From assembly GCF_900110655.1 (NCBI RefSeq), contig NZ_FOEQ01000002.1, positions 372,001 to 436,000 on the forward strand: a stretch of DNA of 64,000 bases, written 5' to 3'. Positions 54,460-64,000 of the stretch are shown piece after piece (position 1 is the first letter of the stretch; the number at the start of each line of letters is the position of its first letter). The notes under the pieces are model-generated. The model was not told the DNA's origin, did no database searches, and worked only from the letters and a program-made list of their open reading frames with translations. The position numbers and the translations under genes were made by a program. This stretch comes from Pseudomonas soli. Lineage in GTDB: Bacteria > Pseudomonadota > Gammaproteobacteria > Pseudomonadales > Pseudomonadaceae.

Positions 54460-64000
<9,541 letters not shown>

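Overview
The window reads as chromosomal DNA of a fluorescent Pseudomonas, most likely of the P. putida group. The evidence is the high-GC coding style with strong third-position bias, the typical Pseudomonas gene families (MoeA/MoaB, lipobox-type Mqo, AcnA beside Aer, EtfBA/ETF-QO, PvdRT-OpmQ, PvdP, PvdH), the REP-like inverted repeats with GCCGGCAAGCCGGC or CGGGGCAAG cores, and iron-starvation (IS) boxes of the form TAAAT-N16-CGT. I see no insertion sequence, integrase, phage module, CRISPR array or rRNA. The window looks like core genome joined to a pyoverdine island.

Layout. 1-1.8 kb is the end of a polysaccharide cluster (AlgA-type enzyme, GT4 glycosyltransferase). 1.8-4.2 kb holds moeA-moaB, a small lipoprotein and tRNA-Pro(CGG). 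4.2-9.6 kb holds a malate:quinone oxidoreductase with a lipoprotein signal, a chemoreceptor and an ABC exporter. 9.9-18.4 kb is housekeeping: a PA1571-like small protein, pdxB, tusA, rlmM, acnA, a CPBP protease and the aerotaxis receptor aer. 18.5-24.1 kb holds a pseudouridine synthase, a small gene under a near-consensus LexA box, a glutaredoxin-like protein, amtB, a three-gene YqjD/YqjE/YqjK-like membrane operon and a dGTPase. 24.4-28.6 kb is a BvgAS-like phosphorelay. 28.6-33.1 kb holds yggL, dacB, a 280-bp multi-hairpin repeat and an operon of a periplasmic binding protein with two lipoproteins. 33.2-37.1 kb is etfBA and ETF-QO, with a PsrA-type operator and a strong sigma-70 promoter before ETF-QO. 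37.2-39.1 kb holds an MFS transporter and a degenerate receiver protein.

From about 39.3 kb to the end the window is a pyoverdine region: an FpvI-like ECF sigma factor, the pvdR-pvdT-opmQ export pump, the tyrosinase pvdP, a ferric-siderophore reductase, the diaminobutyrate aminotransferase pvdH, and a large NRPS that runs off the right edge (A-T-C-A-T-E-C-A-T, no thioesterase). Four TAAAT-N16-CGT boxes (one with a single mismatch) precede pvdR, pvdP, the reductase and pvdH, tying these transcripts to a PvdS/PfrI-type sigma factor that is not in the window. Embedded in this region is a divergent two-component system plus dsbD-tlpA-dsbG oxidoreductase operon, with a PmrA-like direct repeat between the two units.

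How they work together. PvdH makes diaminobutyrate. The NRPS builds part of the pyoverdine peptide, and its last adenylation domain carries a code I associate with diaminobutyrate. PvdP matures the chromophore in the periplasm, PvdRT-OpmQ exports or recycles the product, and the reductase probably releases iron. Product names are from recognition of sequence motifs without database searches. The regulatory sites are by-eye consensus matches.
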